Assembly: GCA_002368685.1 (NCBI GenBank)
Contig: DFEN01000160.1
Span: 1-22,536 of the forward strand
Direction: 5' to 3'
Source: Lachnospiraceae bacterium UBA3801
GTDB taxonomy: Bacteria > Bacillota > Clostridia > Lachnospirales > Lachnospiraceae
Length of the DNA: 22,536 bases
The first letter of the stretch is position 1. Each line of letters opens with the position of its first letter. This document shows positions 22,062-22,536 of the stretch, piece after piece. The notes below the pieces were generated by a model. It was given only the letters and a program-made list of their open reading frames with translations, was not told where the DNA came from and did no database searches. The position numbers and the translations under genes are program-made.

Positions 22062-22137
22062 ACAAACCTTACCGTTGTTTTTATATTATAGGCATATTGT
22101 TATGCTATTAAAAAAACAAAGGAAGGTTTGTTTTTTT
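22062..22137 (+). terminator. Possible terminator after the hipBA remnant
   Basis: ACAAACCTT (22062-22070) pairs perfectly with AAGGTTTGT (22123-22131), followed by a T run to 22137. A shorter alternative hairpin, AAACAAA/TTTGTTT, shares the 3' arm. The loop of over 50 bases makes the first form less typical. Confidence 0.45.
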
Positions 22138-22139
22138 GT

Positions 22140-22491
22140 TTAAGAATAAATAATTTCGGGTGGTATCTTCATCGGGCTTTTTTTCATGCGGATAACGGTA
22201 GGCTTAACAAACAGGGGAAGATCCTTCAGATGTTTTGTGCCATCCGTTTTCATATCCTCTGTCACGGATAAATCCGGTGAGGTAGGTGTAGGAGAAGTCG
22301 CAGTTCATATAATCGGAAAACTCTTTTCCAGTATGTCCCTGTGCCTGCTGGATCATCTGAAGCAGTTCGGCATCTGATTTCTGCTTTGCTTCTTCCTTGG
22401 TCATCTTGGGAGTGGAGAAGGCTTTTACACCCTTTGTATCACTCTCTGTATCACTCTATGTTGCTGTAATGTTCATTTCCCGTGTATCCAT
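22140..22491 (-). pseudogene. Decayed small gene with an amber stop and a frameshift
   Basis: A strong AAGGAGG (22499-22505) lies seven bases before an ATG at 22491. The frame reads MDTREMNITAT, then TAG (22456-22458), and continues in the same frame through SDTESDTKGVKAFSTPKMTK to GYENGWHKTSEGSSPV. There it meets a stop, but after skipping one base of GTTTGTT (near 22215) the next frame continues plausibly as VKPTVIRMKKSPMKIPPE until a stop at 22140. So an ancestral protein of about 115 residues seems interrupted twice. Internal ATG at 22404 could still give a 66-residue product. Charged, helical start and a FIRDRGYENGW segment; family unknown, of a kind I associate loosely with clostridial mobile elements. 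Confidence 0.6.
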
Positions 22492-22505
22492 AGTGAAACC
22501 TCCTT

Positions 22506-22518
22506 ATCACTGTGTGAT
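22506..22518. promoter_or_regulatory. Small dyad before the decayed right-edge gene
   Basis: ATCAC-TGT-GTGAT is a perfect 5-bp inverted repeat directly upstream of the ribosome site on the minus strand, in operator position. The promoter would be at or beyond the window edge. Confidence 0.35.
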
Positions 22519-22536
22519 GCAGTTAATGTGTCATAC

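Larger units (their letters stand above)
8393..22536. mobile_element. Integrative element inserted in tadA (right end not seen)
   Basis: The left end is defined by the tadA break and the adjacent large serine recombinase module. The interior carries a restriction-modification operon, a small resolvase, a tyrosine recombinase, a large noncoding RNA and plasmid or phage-like regulators. I found no sequence resembling the missing tadA 3' part, so the right boundary is probably beyond the window. The end given is only the window edge. The region may instead be composite, with several nested or neighbouring elements. No conjugation or phage structural gene is visible. Confidence 0.45.

Overview
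The window looks like an accessory region of a Gram-positive gut or rumen anaerobe, most likely a Butyrivibrio-like Lachnospiraceae. This is inferred from a family 9 glycoside hydrolase, a YfhO-type membrane glycosyltransferase, a clostridial-type Tad/Flp pilus locus, strong AGGAGG ribosome sites and low-GC DNA. No database search was possible; names come from motifs read by eye.

Layout. (1) 1-8392 looks like ordinary host chromosome: the 3' part of a GH9 cellulase gene, a YfhO family gene, a hybrid sensor kinase with its own promoter and terminator, then two Tad pilus genes (tadZ-like and tadA/cpaF). (2) tadA stops abruptly after the conserved Met-Asn-Thr-Gly-His, where a large serine recombinase gene runs in from the opposite strand. 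This is read as the left end of an integrated element. No tadA 3' end appears later, so the right end probably lies outside the window. (3) 8374-11670, minus strand, is the element's recombination module: excisionase-like HTH protein, 41-residue protein, coiled-coil protein, a protein with two degenerate resolvase folds, and the large serine recombinase. (4) 11892-15922, plus strand, is a markedly AT-rich restriction-modification operon: XRE regulator, AlkA-like DNA glycosylase, C5-cytosine methyltransferase, HaeII-like endonuclease and two small proteins, one with a helix-hairpin-helix. (5) 16.0-17.1 kb has small unknown genes and a small serine resolvase. (6) 17.1-18.47 kb has no convincing protein gene; about 17.70-18.44 kb is dense in helices and looks like a large ornate noncoding RNA (ROOL-like candidate). 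It runs, without a clear terminator, into a divergent tyrosine recombinase gene followed by repeats resembling recombination sites. (7) 20.1-22.5 kb has small genes, a modular repeat array with period near 32 bp, two XRE regulators (one a HipB-like protein with a cut-off hipA start), and a decayed gene at the right edge.

How the parts work together (inference). The minus-strand module would move the element in and out of tadA, switching the pilus ATPase off while integrated. The restriction-modification operon is likely defence or stabilising cargo. The large RNA, tyrosine recombinase and adjoining repeats form a second candidate unit. The parts most worth follow-up are the large RNA with its recombinase, the phased repeat array, the double pseudo-resolvase, and the glycosylase inside a HaeII-type operon.
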